A stretch of DNA of 64,000 nt from Halictus rubicundus (Eukaryota; Arthropoda; Insecta; Hymenoptera; Halictidae). Under the pieces are notes generated by a model. That model did no database searches and was not told the origin of the DNA. It saw only the letters and a list, made by a program, of their open reading frames with translations. This document shows positions 1 through 11,829 of this stretch, piece after piece. The stretch covers positions 6,758,001-6,822,000 of the forward strand of contig NC_135157.1 in NCBI RefSeq assembly GCF_050948215.1. Direction: 5' to 3'. The position numbers and the translations under genes were made by a program. The number at the start of each line of letters is the position of its first letter. The first letter of the stretch is position 1.

Positions 1-2991
1 TTAATCCGCCGCGATCTGTTAATGTTGTTTTTTCATTATTCGATACCGAAGGGGAGGAATACCAGAAGCCTGCCGAACCAGCCTTCGATACGCCGTTGTC
101 TTTCTTCTAGCTTCACTGGTCGCTGATCATCTTTCCTTGGACGCAGAACGATGGCTTTGTGCGGTGAACATCGTCATGTAGAGTAGAATTGTAAGAAATG
201 CGATATTAATTTGTAAGGGGATATGTAAGGAGGAGATTATTGTGTAAGCTGTATATATTGTTTTGGTATCTCAACGTGTATCTATATTTGTTTATTTCAA
301 CAGGCGTCTATATTCTCGTAGCTCAATATGTATCTATGGGCCAATAGTGGCCTAAGATGTTATTAATAAAAAAAAAAAATGTAGTGTAGAACCTCGTTCG
401 TTGCATACCGGCGATTCCCATCACAAGTTGTTACGAGCTTTGGAACTCGTGGTGACGATTGTGGTGGCTACGTAGAAACAAAATAGGACTTATGATTGGT
501 TACCTCTTTCAGTGCACCCCCCGCCCATTTTAGGTCCAGTTTCGTGCAACGAGCGAGGCTCTACTGTAATAGATTTTGTCCAGATCTTTTTTCTTTGCTT
601 TTTGTAACTTCAATGAATTTTACAATTTGTTCTGAGATGACGACGGTAAACCCTGGTACTCAGGTAGCAATTTCTCTAGAGATATAATAGTCAATACAAA
701 TGGTAAGAGATCAGGGTACTACAATTTAGCTGTCTCTCATCGACATTTGCAATGTTAAATAGGTTTTTAGAAGAAGCTCCACGATTCTTTTTTTTTAGCT
801 CTCATATGGTGGATCGTTGTTGCCGGAGACTGGGTCTCGCTTGACCCATATTAGCGAGTATATACAGTAACGAGCAAAACTGAGTCTACACTATTTGAAG
901 CAACATAACTTTTTAAAAATAAGATCAAATGACTTGAATTTTATTGAGAAGTTAGAAGGATTAGTTTATTAGACGAGGTGTAAAAAATTTTTGAAAAAAA
1001 TTTGAATTGGTCGGAATCGCAAAAGAAATAGGAGAAGTTGGTTTGTCAGCTTTTTTATCTGAGCCTGTATTGAAAATTTAAAGAATGTATTTGATTCGCT
1101 CGAATAAATTATATCCATGCTGAAAATTTCACCGATATTGGTTAATTCGTTTACGAGTTATAAACGATTGAAAGTGCGATTTTAAGTCGAATATCGTGAA
1201 AAATGGCAATTTTTCCTGTTTGTCAAATAAATTTTAGGAGTTATAAAGATTGCTATAGAATATTTTATCACTTGAATTTATCACTTGAATAATTTGACTA
1301 GAATCCTGGCTAGATAAAGGCGCCTATAAATGCTGCCACATGAAATTTAAAATATAAATGTTCCTATGAAGAAGAATAAAAAAAACCATCCAAATAGAAG
1401 AAGAATATTCGAGACTTTATCATTATAAATCATTATTCCAAATTGAGAGCATTTACCTCCACATATTAGGGACACCCTGTTCCCAATATGGGGAGACGGC
1501 AGAGTTTTAAAACTAGTGTAAAAATTCACCACAAATATATCACTATACCATCTAATTCATAATTTAGAGGTAACAAATGTAAAATCTCAAAATTTTCTCC
1601 TATTCACGTAGAATCTATAATCAACTTAAAAAACCTCCCTACATCAAGCAACTTTCCTCTACACGGTAATCGAGATCCACGTACATGTTGCGGGTCACCG
1701 CAGACCCGGCCGTCGTCATGCGTAAATAGCTTCAAACCTAATCGGCGCTAACGTACAGACAAAAGCAATTTAGTGACCTGAACAACACAGTTCGAGTTCG
1801 TCAAACTTGACGAAGAATCGCTAATGCAAATAATCGCCATTGTTCGAAGGTCGCGCGAAGGACGAGTTTTCGACGGAGTTCTCGCGGGTCCACGCGATTT
1901 CGCGAACGTCGGGGAATTAGTAATCTGCTAAGAGACAGGCTTGCCGAGTACGATAACGCGAAGTCAAAGGGCCGAAGAAGATCGAAGGAGGAGGACGAAT
2001 CCCGGGGACCGAGAATAAAACGACGAATAATCCTGGTAGGAGAGGACGTCTCGCGGAGGGGGTTGGGGGTTGGGGGAAGAAACGACGTGAATCCGATTTT
2101 CAAAGCTTGCTTAATGTATACGATTTCCAACGACGAATTTCCCGGGCCACTTCATCCCTCCGTCGCGTCGTCGGCGTCGTCGTCGCGGAATCGACTGGCG
2201 AGAGGACAAAAAGCTTCGGAGGGCCAGCGGCTGTCGAGCGGAGCCGGGTTTCGACCACATAACTTTCAGATTAATTAAATTTAAGCGCTGTTAAAAGGAT
2301 TAATTAGTAGTAGGTACTTTTGCGAGGACACCGAACCTCGGGACAGAATTATGTCGAGACGAAAGTTTCGACGAAGGGGAATGAAACAGCGCCTGGTCGG
2401 GAGGGCAGAGGGGGTGGGAGGTTGGAGGGAGGGGTAGGGTTCGAGTTTTAAGGGTACGTTTACACTACGCCGCCAGGCAGAAACTTCGCTGGTCGACTTA
2501 GGTCGGATCATTTGGTTGTAACAGAGCGTGACATTGACTTTAATTCCGAGCGTACTTTAAACTGTGTATTCAGCATTTTCACGGGTATCGAAGTGTTTGT
2601 GCTGTCCCGGAAGGCGGCGCGGCAGCGCTCCGAGCGCGCCGCTACAATTTCCGTAATGACAGGCAAATTGTTCGATCCAGAGAAACGAAAGGATTGCCGA
2701 GACCTGCTCCAAATGATTATCATCTGCGTCAGCGCGAAACGTTTCAAAAGAAATCGTAGAAATTTTAGAAAAGTCGCATCGAATATTCATAGTTCAAAAT
2801 AATAACGCAGACTGACTGATTTAACTGTATCTTCTTGAAAACTGTACGTTCTGTAAAACACTGTTTCAAACACAAATTGCTTAATATTGAGATACGATAT
2901 AATAATTACATTTTTAAGATTTCCTATTAGTATCAGTGATAGTGATCTTCAGTTTTGGTCCCACATTACATGTAATATTTGTTCTCGTGAT
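1..2991. other. Non-coding stretch, AT-rich with one GC block
   Basis: No convincing gene. The first 1.7 kb is AT-rich with stop codons in all frames; an A-run lies at 368-379. A hairpin at about 1462-1500 is built from a copy of CATATTAGGGA and its near-inverse TCCCAATATG. Between about 1800 and 2480 the base composition shifts to GC/CpG-rich, with a short run of TCG triplets near 2160-2200. The open frames there overlap on both strands, as expected from low stop-codon frequency. Confidence 0.6.
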
Positions 2992-3216
2992 TTAACACTA
3001 GGACGACCGGAGCAGTCAAAATGACTGGTTCCTAATTTTTTCTTTTACAATTACTGAAATTGTAAAAATGTTTTCATCGGAAATTTTTTAACGAACCTCT
3101 TCATTGAAGCACATATTACAATAAAAGTTGTATGAAGTCTGAATGGGCACAGTCTTGTCACTGTAACAAAGCAATATACGTCAGTCGCATTTATTGTTCG
3201 GTCGTTCTAGTGTTAA
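2992..3216. mobile_element. piggyBac-type MITE, subfamily B (TTAA-flanked)
   Basis: The left end reads TTAACACTAGGACGACCGGA and the reverse complement of the right end reads TTAACACTAGAACGACCGA, so the element is bounded by inverted repeats of about 19 bp. The outermost TTAA on each side is the expected piggyBac target duplication. At 225 bp including both TTAA copies it is far too short for a transposase, so it is non-autonomous. It shares its first 10 bases with the subfamily A elements at 9.0 and 21.4 kb but differs inside. Superfamily assignment rests only on the TTAA site and the termini. Confidence 0.8.
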
Positions 3217-3393
3217 AGGAGTACCGTATGTCGAGCAAAAACCAAAGAAATGTTTAATAAGCTTTTTAAGCTGGAAGCGCACGGGTTCCAACCTCCTGTA
3301 AATATTTTATTTTGCTCTTGTAGAGAACAAGATCTGCTGAAGAATTTTAGCCGCATCTTGGAAAAAGTACCAACTTGCCAGTATTTTCTTCAG

Positions 3394-3671
3394 AGCAGCA
3401 TGTACCGTACATTTCCGGAGGATTTATGTTTGACGGTGCAGCTGGAAGGGCTGCCGCAAATCAACAATGCTCGTCCATGATTAGTTACCCGGTGCATCGT
3501 GAATGGGTAAAATCGGCTTTCGAAGAACAACGCGCCGAAATTTTGCAGTTGATTTACAAGGAGGAGGAGGAGGGATGGGGCAGCGATAAGTTAAACAACG
3601 GAATTGAACGAGGTCGCATTGTTATCCAGCACCGGCAGAGTATCGTCTTACCAAATATGCTCGCTGGCTGA
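3394..3671 (+). CDS. Candidate terminal coding exon, unknown protein
   Basis: A pyrimidine-rich TATTTTCTTCAG ends at 3393 and would be a good splice acceptor. The frame that follows (first two bases finish a split codon) stays open for about 90 codons and ends at TGA 3669-3671. The translation is mixed and protein-like: a Gly/Ala-rich start, then a charged, probably helical stretch REWVKSAFEEQRAEILQLIY and a run of four Glu. No domain is recognised. An alternative frame starts at ATG 3250 and ends at 3480, so the choice of frame is uncertain. It begins 180 bp downstream of a piggyBac-type MITE. It could equally be a chance open frame; nothing beyond the acceptor and composition supports it. 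Confidence 0.22.
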
Positions 3672-3679
3672 GAAAGTGA

Positions 3680-4620
3680 GACTGGCAAGAACCACTCAAG
3701 CTTGAGTAGCTTGTATACCGCGCAGGAGTAACGGCTGAAGTACTCTCTAAAGCCAGGAGAGCCGAATGTCGAACGGCTCAGTGTTGAAACAACCAATTCT
3801 AGTCGGTGAAGTATTCTCCGCGGTTGGAGAACTAATACTTGCGAAGATGTTGCTATAGTTTACAGAAGCGCTTTACTGCATGCCAGCCGGGGCTGAGTTG
3901 CGCCTCCTAACAGCGTCCATTAATACCGTAGACAAGAGCATAATTCGAGCACGACTGCAACGCGCGCCTTGCCATTCTCCCCGGATGATGCTCGCGTTGT
4001 TCACGTCAGCGACGGACATCTACGACAGATTGGCCGACACTCCAAGTATAATTCGCGAGACGACTGAACTTTCTTAGCCGGTCCGCGAGATTTCTTCGTT
4101 GCTGTCTGAACTCTGCTACTTTCGGATATTTCAGCCCGTCCGGGGACCTCCATTACTAGAACTACCGTTCTCCGAATGGGCATTTCGCGCAAGTAGCCCG
4201 TGCAATAATGAGACAACTGGGAAAACGATGTTCTTCGTGAAAAAATAAGTCGGCGCTGCGGAATTTATTCTGTACACACGAACCTGCGTTCTCGAGCAAC
4301 CTTGAAGAACTTCATTCTGCACTTCCAATTTAGATATTACTGTCAAAAGTATTTGAAATTTATTTTTACGATTTTGTCTGTGACCTTGAGCGACCTTGAA
4401 GGTCTTCAAATGACCGCAGTCCTTAAAGTCAATTTCAGAAAGGGCTATCGGAGGTGTTCGAAAACTGGATTCATTTAAACAAATGAAAATAACAAACTTC
4501 CAGTGATTGTCGTCTCAGAAAAAGTTTAAATAATTATTTATTTCTCCAGCAATCCAGTTCTCCTGTACGAAATCTTACAAGTTTCTTAGCCCAACTCATT
4601 CGAATAATTTTTAACGGTAC
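3680..4620. other. Non-coding stretch, no feature seen
   Basis: Mixed-composition sequence with short overlapping frames on both strands. No repeat termini, microsatellite or good splice-site pair was seen. Confidence 0.5.
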
Positions 4621-4623
4621 ATA

Positions 4624-4823
4624 CACTGGGTGATCAAATTGTTAGAGCGACAAGACAAAGAATAGGCATATTTATTGTGACAAATAATGTCCTCCGTAGT
4701 GTTGCTAAGCGATTTATAATTTTGGCAAATATCAGTACTAAATTGAAATTCAATTCATACAAATTTATTGTTTCACTGTACACTGGTCAATTTATGCAAC
4801 TACCTCCAACAATTTGATCACTG
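4624..4823. mobile_element. Tc1/mariner-type MITE (TA-flanked)
   Basis: The left end reads CACTGGGTGATCAAATTGTT and the inverted right end reads CAGTGATCAAATTGTTGGAG. They agree over about 18 bp with a two-base gap near the tip. TA dinucleotides at 4622-4623 and 4824-4825 fit the mariner target duplication. The 200-bp interior is AT-rich and non-coding. A second CACTGGTCAATTT-like end inside (from about 4781) suggests internal rearrangement. The terminal word GGGTGATCAAATT is shared with the right end of the element at 30.1 kb, so the two are related. Confidence 0.75.
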
Positions 4824-4990
4824 TAAATCACTTCGCAACAACAAGGGTTTCTCGAAAACCGGGTCAGTCGTTAAAAGTTTTCGAGAAAAGAAATCCGGCA
4901 GAAAGTTTCACGTGTTGGATTATTGGATGCATCGACGCGATAGCGTGCTTTGAAGTATCGAGTGCTTTGTTATACATCGTTTGATCTCTT

Positions 4991-5028
4991 TGCGTGCGTG
5001 CGTGTGAGTGTGTGTGCGCGCGCGTGTT
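4991..5028. repeat. GT/GC alternating purine-pyrimidine tract
   Basis: About 38 bases of almost strictly alternating GT and GC dinucleotides, ending in CGCGCGCGTG. This kind of tract can adopt Z-DNA and behaves as a degenerate microsatellite. Confidence 0.85.
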
Positions 5029-5039
5029 TGTTCACTTTC

Positions 5040-8000
5040 TGTTAACTTCTGATACTCGATGTATGGAGCCTGGATGATAGAGCAAATGCCGCGTTTACCT
5101 AACTGACTTTATTATAGCTTGTTTTTAGAAAGAAGCGAGTTGACGTGCATCGTCGGTTATAATAGCTGTCTACTTCGCCCCGATCGCTCCGGGCTCGTAA
5201 AATTTAAGCGGCGAAGCGGGATGAGGAACTGCGACTATGTACACCTAGGCGTTCCTTCTTTCGAAAAGCGTAACTAGGTTGAGATTAACATGTGTAACCC
5301 GGGGAAGGGTGTACTCGAGACTGTATCGTGTGAACCGTTAGGTAAATGTCCTCGATCTTCGCTCACGATGTCGCTTCATCGGAAGTGTGCATTATGTCGA
5401 TGCTGATGGCGACGTTCCTGACCTTCGATTACCTGGACGAGGTGTTCATAAACATTTTCAAACGAATTTCAACGTAATTATCTGTCTGTTAATCTTGTAC
5501 ACATATAATACAAATTTTGTATATGCGCAGATTATTAAGAACATAACTAACTTTAATTTCGCTATTCCTTTAACTCTATTTAACTTCTATTTGCAGTAAT
5601 TGATACAGAAATTTTTTGTTTTTAATAGAGATCTACAACCTAAATATATTCTTCACAAATAAAATATCATACCAGGATCTTGTAAACTTAAAATACTCTT
5701 AACACTCATCTGTCAAAAAAAAGTTACGACTATGTGCAATTATCCAACAATATAGCAGTAAAAATCAGTACACAACAAATTGTGCTGAAATTATGGAAAA
5801 CCTCAAACGTTGTAGGACTAAGCGTCACAGTTTTACCATTCGCCAAGCAAAATTTTTGTCAAGGTTTTGACAAGTTGAGGACTGATTCGCGAAGCCAGAA
5901 AAGTATTACAAAAATTATAGGGCACTCGGATTAACTTGGTTTCTGGATTCCGGCGTATCTACTTTCCGGGGACTATCTATGAGAAACGGATATCGGAAAC
6001 CACGTTTCTTTAAAGGATCGCACACCAAAGACGAAACGTTACCGGTCGGAGGCGGGGGAAAATTGTAAGTGATACGAGGCTGGCCAGAACATTTGTCTGA
6101 GAACGGAATCGACGTTGGATTCGCTACTGAAATAAATAGCGAAGTGGATCTGGAATAAATTGGAGAATACAGAATGGCCGCATCGCGAGAGTATTGGCCG
6201 GTATCCAAGAATTTATCCACCGATGTCGGCGTATAAAAATTTCAGTGTTATCAGGATTGGACGTACGGCCTGTTTCTGCTGCTGAATATCTAATGAGCAA
6301 GAATAGAAGAAATTGGTCAATCGGTTTATCCGTCGGTGTACACATGCGTGACACACGAACGCGGTCCCTGCTTTTTCGCTCTTCGACCACGAAATCCCCG
6401 GAACAAAATTTTAAGCACGATTTGCCTTGACGATTTGCGTCGCATTCCTTTCTTTACCTTTTCTTATCCATTGGATAATTTTAACATCTGTTCCATTGAT
6501 AGAACATATATTACACTTCTCTTGTAACTACATTGCGAATTTTTATGTAGAATAAAATTTGTATCGCTCGCATAAAACACGAACTAATTAGAAATATCTT
6601 CCTCTCTTTGATAGTTTTAACAGCTTCAGAATAATACATCGATGCCCTTAAATTCTTTTGCCCCTAAACTCTTTTCTTTTAAATTTCACCAGTTTCTCAT
6701 AAATGCATAAATCCGCAATCTACTTGTGAGTCAATATTTCATACGATGGTTTTACATATCCCTTTAAAAATGTAATTTTTAGAGATAAAACATTTTTTGC
6801 GTTTTTTAATATTCAATCTAAGCTTTCCAAGCAAAATATGATGCTGAACTGTTGCAATTAACGTCCAAGAAATTTCATTGGAGCATCGTTAAAACAATTT
6901 CGGGCCCGTATACTCGAACGAGATGGGACCAGCTTATTTAAGTCTTTCAATCTGGTTTTATGGAGACATTATTTAAATTGCGGATGACATTTTTACGATA
7001 ACCGTAAACACACCGAGGCTGGCCACCAAATCCGACGCTACCGTCTCGTGGAATGAAATATATTCTCCGGGTACGGTGATTTCGGTGGACGATGAATAAG
7101 AAGTTGCTCAAGGATGTTAATTCGCGGTCACTTGTCACGCGTGCAAAGTAAAACAGGGAAATTTCGAAGGGGTGTAAGATAATTTACATCGTGCTGGATC
7201 GCGAACGGGGACCCGCGATCGGAATATAATTATCCCTCGGATCCGACGGAAAATAATTTCAGGCTGTCCGATCGCTATGCATCACTCGCGCGAGCCGATC
7301 TGTAAAGGAAGTTTAACGACCGGCCGAGGCCCGTCTCGATCGACGATTCCCGGCTCCCTCGTAAATCTTCTTCGGGTTCCATTTCCCGCTCGATCTTTCG
7401 GCCGAGGTATCGACTTACTTATTTCCTAAGAACTTGTTCGTTCCCCCCTGTAAACTTCTCTAAATTGTTTGAACTCGATTCGACCGAGATGCCGCCCGTC
7501 CAAGACGCATCGCTTTTGCATGACGTTAAAGTGGCTGCGAAAGTAACGGTACAACGTCCCGCAAAATTTTTATTGATTCCACTTTATCCGGAAGAATGTA
7601 CTGGAAATAAAATTCTACAGTTACTCTAAAAACAAAATGCCACAATTGCATTTATCAGTAGATTGCGGATTTTATGCATTTAGAACAGAATCAGTAGACC
7701 AAGATCAAAGCAGTGAAAATGTTCCTAAAATTTGAACGTGCTGTTGCATTACTTTCGGCTTATCACAATGATTTTAAAAAGCAATGATTGATGTAGGCTC
7801 TGTATCAGGGCAATGAATGCAGGAAATTTACATTTTGCATAAATATTTGCAGTCTGGTTATTACAAATACTAAATATCAATAACGTGAGTACTAGATTGC
7901 AAATGTTTATGCAGAATCAAAATTGTCTGCATTAATGGCAAGTTAAATGAGCTACATAGACATTTATATATTTTTTGAATAATTTTAATGTGCTGAAAAT

Positions 8001-9042
8001 GCAACTACATTTTTAAATCTTTTAACTGTCTTTGCTGTTTTGCATTTGATTTATCCATTTTCCGTATAAATGCATAAAATCTGCAGTTTAATGATTACAA
8101 TTTGAAGACAAGAAACAATGTTTCATTTTATTTATCGAATTCAGTTTAAAAAGATTTAGTAGATAATAAATACATGCATACCACTAATAATGAGAATATT
8201 TTCTATAAAATGCAAATGCAAAAACTGAAAGGTAAATAATAATCTAATATTCATTGTCAATTACGAATCTGTAGAGCTAATTTTTCAATTGTTTCAGTCA
8301 CTACATTTGCGAACAGCTATATTTTACCATACAGAAATCACACGATCGTCTAAATTTGCTCTAACTACTTTAAATTTTGAATATTTCTGAACGACTCGTG
8401 CAGAATGAACAACCGAGCTCTGGAAATTTTTAATTTAAGTGCGTTGTTCATACTGGCACCACGGCTTTGCTGACAACAAGAATCATTGACAGGCATCGTG
8501 TATGGTGAATCAACGTAATACGGCGTTTAATGGGAGCTGAGTAGAGGAACTAACGTGTATAGAGAGGATCTCGAAACTGGGGAGATTACGTCGGACAACA
8601 TTGGTTTATGGAGTTTCACGAATAATTGAATCTCGCATCCAGATTCGTCGGCAGCAAATGATCGAGGCAGTGTGCTTATCGAACGTTGACTGACGAAGAG
8701 AAAATTATTTGAAGATAATGGAAAAACTTGTTTGTAACCTTATTTTTACGAATAAAATGCTCTTCAGCGAAGATCTCTTCTTATCTCAGAAACAACGGCG
8801 GAATATTAACGTTAAATTAGTTGTTTCCTTACGTTTCATTTTCATTTCTATCAGTAAATACAACTGCCTCTGCTTCTGTTAATTAAAAGAGAAAAATTAA
8901 TTTACGTCACAAACAAGCTCTGAAGAATATTCTTTCAATTTCAATTTAGTGCACAGACCGTTCAAGTTTATTAAAAATAGAAAAGTCTGCAAAAATTGAG
9001 TGTCCCTCATTTTTGGTTGTAATAAGGCACGAATTTTTAATT
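5040..9042. other. Mostly AT-rich non-coding DNA with a dispersed short repeat
   Basis: No supported gene. A GC-rich patch at about 7180-7520 interrupts an otherwise AT-rich stretch. Five copies of the short motif described separately (core GACTGCGGATTTTATGCATT) lie between 6695 and 8090 in both orientations. A GTAAGT at 6067 has no partner acceptor. Confidence 0.6.
6695..8090. repeat. Cluster of dispersed GACTGCGGATTTTATGCATT-like motifs
   Basis: Copies lie at 6695-6724 (minus), 7659-7683 (plus), 7835-7857 (minus), 7893-7915 (plus) and 8064-8090 (minus). The core is a purine + ACTGC or ATTGC word, then an AT-rich stretch containing TATGCATTTAT or TTTATGCA. The plus copy at 7659 and the minus copy at 8064 face each other, giving a loose inverted arrangement. 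Further copies at 14508-14550, 17833-17852, 21294-21330, 40214-40226 and 49503-49540 show a window-wide family. Function and class are unknown; it may be the conserved end of a degraded non-autonomous element. Confidence 0.6.
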
Positions 9043-9443
9043 TTAACACTACACTTACGGGACACTTTAAAATGACGGGTTCTAATATTTTTAATTTACA
9101 ATTATTAAGGTCCTAAAGATATATTCATGAGGAATTATTCAACAAATTTATTTCTTTGTGTATATGAGGTCGACCCATAAAATATGTAATCACCCTTTCA
9201 TTCCACAACCACTTCTGACCTTTTTGGCAAAGACATCATACCGTCACTATAAAATTTCTGCGGTTTTTCATTAAAATACTTTTCAATGGTGAATAATATA
9301 AACACATCCACGGTACGGACTTATGGGACGATCTAATATGTTATTAAATAAAAAATGGCTACAAATATGGGCAGCACGTTCTTGTTATTTTTATAAAGTA
9401 ACGTAAAATAGACGCTTTTAGTGCTCCGTAAATCTAGCGTTAA
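9043..9443. mobile_element. piggyBac-type MITE, subfamily A, carrying a nested insert
   Basis: The left end is TTAACACTACACTTACGGGA and the inverted right end is TTAACGCTAGATTTACGGAG, flanked by TTAA on both sides. The body matches the copies at 21.4, 32.4 and 63.2 kb: it contains GACGGGTTCTAATATTTTTA, then a stretch ending in the CTTTTAGTGCTCCGTAAA arm. It is about 170 bp longer than its relatives because of the insert at 9167-9335. Without the insert it would be about 230 bp, matching the family length. Confidence 0.85.
9167..9335. mobile_element. Nested insert inside the piggyBac-type MITE
   Basis: This stretch is absent from the sister copies at the homologous point (TTTGGGTATATATTATTTAAA). 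Its ends are inverted: AGGTCGACCCATAA on the left and, reversed, TAGATCGTCCCATAA on the right. ATATG occurs at both junctions (9162-9166 and 9336-9340) and may be a target duplication. Class is not determined; the 169-bp interior is non-coding. Confidence 0.6.
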
Positions 9444-9449
9444 AGCAGA

Positions 9450-11076
9450 CTATCAGTGAGCCAAGGGGTGCAGGGCCGGGGCAGCTGACTCGAGCCATCG
9501 AAACAGACAGAAGACAAACGGTGACAGAGTTAACTGCTGCATCGCCGATGTAAGGTAAAACAGCTTTGATTATCCGGCCTGTGTCCGCTTTGCTCCCCGG
9601 ACGTATCAACGAGATTGCCGGTAGACGGAAAAAAGCATAATAACGTCAGGCGGTTCGGTGAAGTTGAAAAATTTAGCAGTCACCGTTCGAGGCGACGCGT
9701 CGGTGCGCAGGTGGGGTCGGTTGGATGGATCACCACGTGGTACGGTTTCCAGCGGAACGCGTCGGCGGACTATACTACCGTATAGCTAGACGATACTATG
9801 TAGGAGGGTGCTGGGAGCTGGAGGCAGAAGCAGAGGGCGAGGCTGAAGAGGTTGAAGAGGGACGGTTAGGTCGCTGGTGTCTGTCTCCGGGGGCTCAGCT
9901 GCGGCGGCACCACGGTGATCGATGTCTCCACTCTCCGCAATTTGAACAATGTCCCGCTGTCTTGGACAACCATCCTCTCTCCCTCTCCCTCCCCCCTCTC
10001 TTCCTCTCTCTTTCGCTCGTTTGCCACCCCGCGTTCCGCCATTTTCTTTTCCCCACCGTTTCCTTCTTTCCAACGCTTCGTGTCTGCCTCTCTCTCTCCT
10101 CCCCACTTTCCGCGTTGCGTTTCTCCTCTTGTCGTCCTCTAACCCCCGTCGACCGTCATTCTCCGCATTCCCCGCTAAAATGAACGTTATACCGAGCAAG
10201 AAGGATGCGGACCCATTCTTATTTACCATTCCAAACGGAGTTGGCTGCGGAGAGGAAGAATACGCGTGTGCACGGATGAGGGAAGCCCGGGCGGAGACAG
10301 GAAGCGCGTCTGCGACCGCGACTTCTTGCCCCGATGGAAGCCTGAGCAATCATGAGCTTCTTCGTGCGGGCTAAACAAACGCAACGGGATGAGAACGTCT
10401 GAAACGTGCCACGGAAATCGGGGCTTGAAAAGCTCTTGCGGCCCCGCCACCCCACGAAACGCCGCGTCGCGTCGCGCGTCGCATCCTACAGCGTTGTGCG
10501 TATTCACCTGTCGTTCTTATTGAGACAAGCACTTGCCGCCGGCCCGATGAGAATCTCCACGTATGCTCCGTGTTTTCTGTAGCATTCCTATTTGCATTTC
10601 CCAGTGGCACCCAGGGAAATAACGGCGTTCGATGAAATCGGCGAAACCACGCGCGACGGCACGCTGCTCTAGATTACCTTGAACGTGTCGCGCGATCTCC
10701 AGCCGGAGGATTGCGGAACGTGAAGGATTTGCTAAACAAGCTAATGACTACGGATTTTTATCCAATCTTCAATCTCTGTGGTCAAATTTTCGTATAAAAT
10801 TGAAGCAAACGATATCTCGGTTATCTTCAGTGGCGGTAGCCTTTGTACACCCACAGTATAAATAGAAATAACCCCTTGCACTACGATTTATTTCACGGTT
10901 TCAGTGACTAGAAACAAGGAGAAAATTTATATGTATTGTATGCCTATATGTTCTTCAATAGCTGTACATTTGCAAAATAGAATTTTGTTTCGGTTTAAAG
11001 GAAATTAATAACATATTTATTGGACTCTGTTCAGACTCTTCGTCACGAGTGTGACTCGATATTATAGGGCAAGGAG
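9450..11076. other. GC- and pyrimidine-rich block, possible gene-start region
   Basis: From 9600 to 10700 the sequence is CpG-rich. Between about 9958 and 10150 the plus strand is strongly pyrimidine-biased (CTCTCC/TTCC runs). A plus-strand ATG at 10181 in good context (TAAAATGA) opens a 64-codon frame ending at 10374 that matches no known family. The frame overlaps several others on both strands, so it is not listed as a gene. The remainder to 11076 is AT-rich and empty. Confidence 0.4.
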
Positions 11077-11324
11077 TTAACCCTTAGCACTCGAATGGCG
11101 ACTGTAAGGCGCCACTAGAAATTTCTGTATCATTATTCAAAATACTTTTTACGTTATTAAATTTGTTTGTATTTAATAAATTACTAAACACATCAGTATT
11201 GCACGAGCAAATTGCACCATTTTCATATGTATAACACGAAAAAAATTATATAGAAGGGAAATATTCTAGGTTGGAAAAAATGTTTTGTTTTGGAGTTAAA
11301 ATAGCTTCGAGTGCAAAGGGTTAA
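11077..11324. mobile_element. piggyBac-type MITE, subfamily C (TTAA-flanked)
   Basis: The left terminus is TTAACCCTTAGCACTCGAAT and the inverted right terminus is TTAACCCTTTGCACTCGAAG, a 20-bp repeat with two mismatches. The element is 248 bp including the TTAA copies, AT-rich and non-coding. Its right half (GGAAATATTCTAG, GGAGTTAAAA, GCTTCGAGTGCAAAGGG) reappears at 39.3 kb. Confidence 0.85.
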
Positions 11325-11528
11325 GTTCTGTTGAACTTTATATTTCAGTATTTTCTCCGAGTCTTCTGTACATATGTAGAAAGATATAAATGTCGTAGAA
11401 ATTTACAAAAATGCCCAGTAAACAGCGAATAATCCTGATTTTGTAAATAATACTATGAAATTCTAGGTAAAATAAAAGTCTGATCTGTCGAGCGTTTTGC
11501 TGTAGCGGATTGAGAGTGAAAACAAGAA

Positions 11529-11732
11529 ATGTCTAGCGAGAAATCCAACCAGCCGGACTATGCAAATGATAATTACAAGAATGCAGTTCTTATGACAGGA
11601 CCGGAAAGGACGAATTTAACGGCGACAAAGCCTGGAAGGGGAAAGGGTCCAGCGATTCAACATAATTCCCTTCGAAAACTCACTTTGGATTTCGTTTCTC
11701 GCTCGGGGCGTTTGCCCAGTCTACACATATAG
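11529..11732 (+). CDS. Small open reading frame, unknown, doubtful
   Basis: An ATG in good context (CAAGAAATGTC) opens 67 codons to TAG. The product is polar and basic (MSSEKSNQPDYANDNYKNAV at the start, a PGRGKGP segment in the middle), without a signal peptide, membrane span or recognised motif. No splice donor of quality and no poly(A) signal follow it closely. It may be a short gene, a first exon or chance. Confidence 0.13.
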   Translation: MSSEKSNQPDYANDNYKNAVLMTGPERTNLTATKPGRGKGPAIQHNSLRKLTLDFVSRSGRLPSLHI

Positions 11733-11769
11733 GCACTGGTTATCGAGTTAGATTAGGCAGGTACCTTAC

Positions 11770-11824
11770 CTTCAGATCAGAGTACGTTTGCCGAGAACCT
11801 TTGGTACAATAGTTCTCAAAGGGG
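11770..11824 (-). CDS. Candidate small internal exon (minus strand)
   Basis: On the minus strand a CACTCCTTGTCAG acceptor precedes 55 bp and then a GTAAGG donor (intron starts at 11769). One frame is open: PFENYCTKGSRQTYSDLK. It lies 2.5 kb downstream, in the minus direction, of the better exon at 14306-14362. Joining the two directly would use the frame that stops near the exon's end, so a link is not demonstrated. Short open 55-mers are common by chance; the support is the splice signals only. Confidence 0.15.
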
Positions 11825-11829
11825 CTGAC

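Noticed and set aside
9786..10349. 187-codon minus-strand frame over the pyrimidine-rich block
   Set aside because: Its Arg/Glu/Gly-rich product is the antisense of CT-rich low-complexity DNA.
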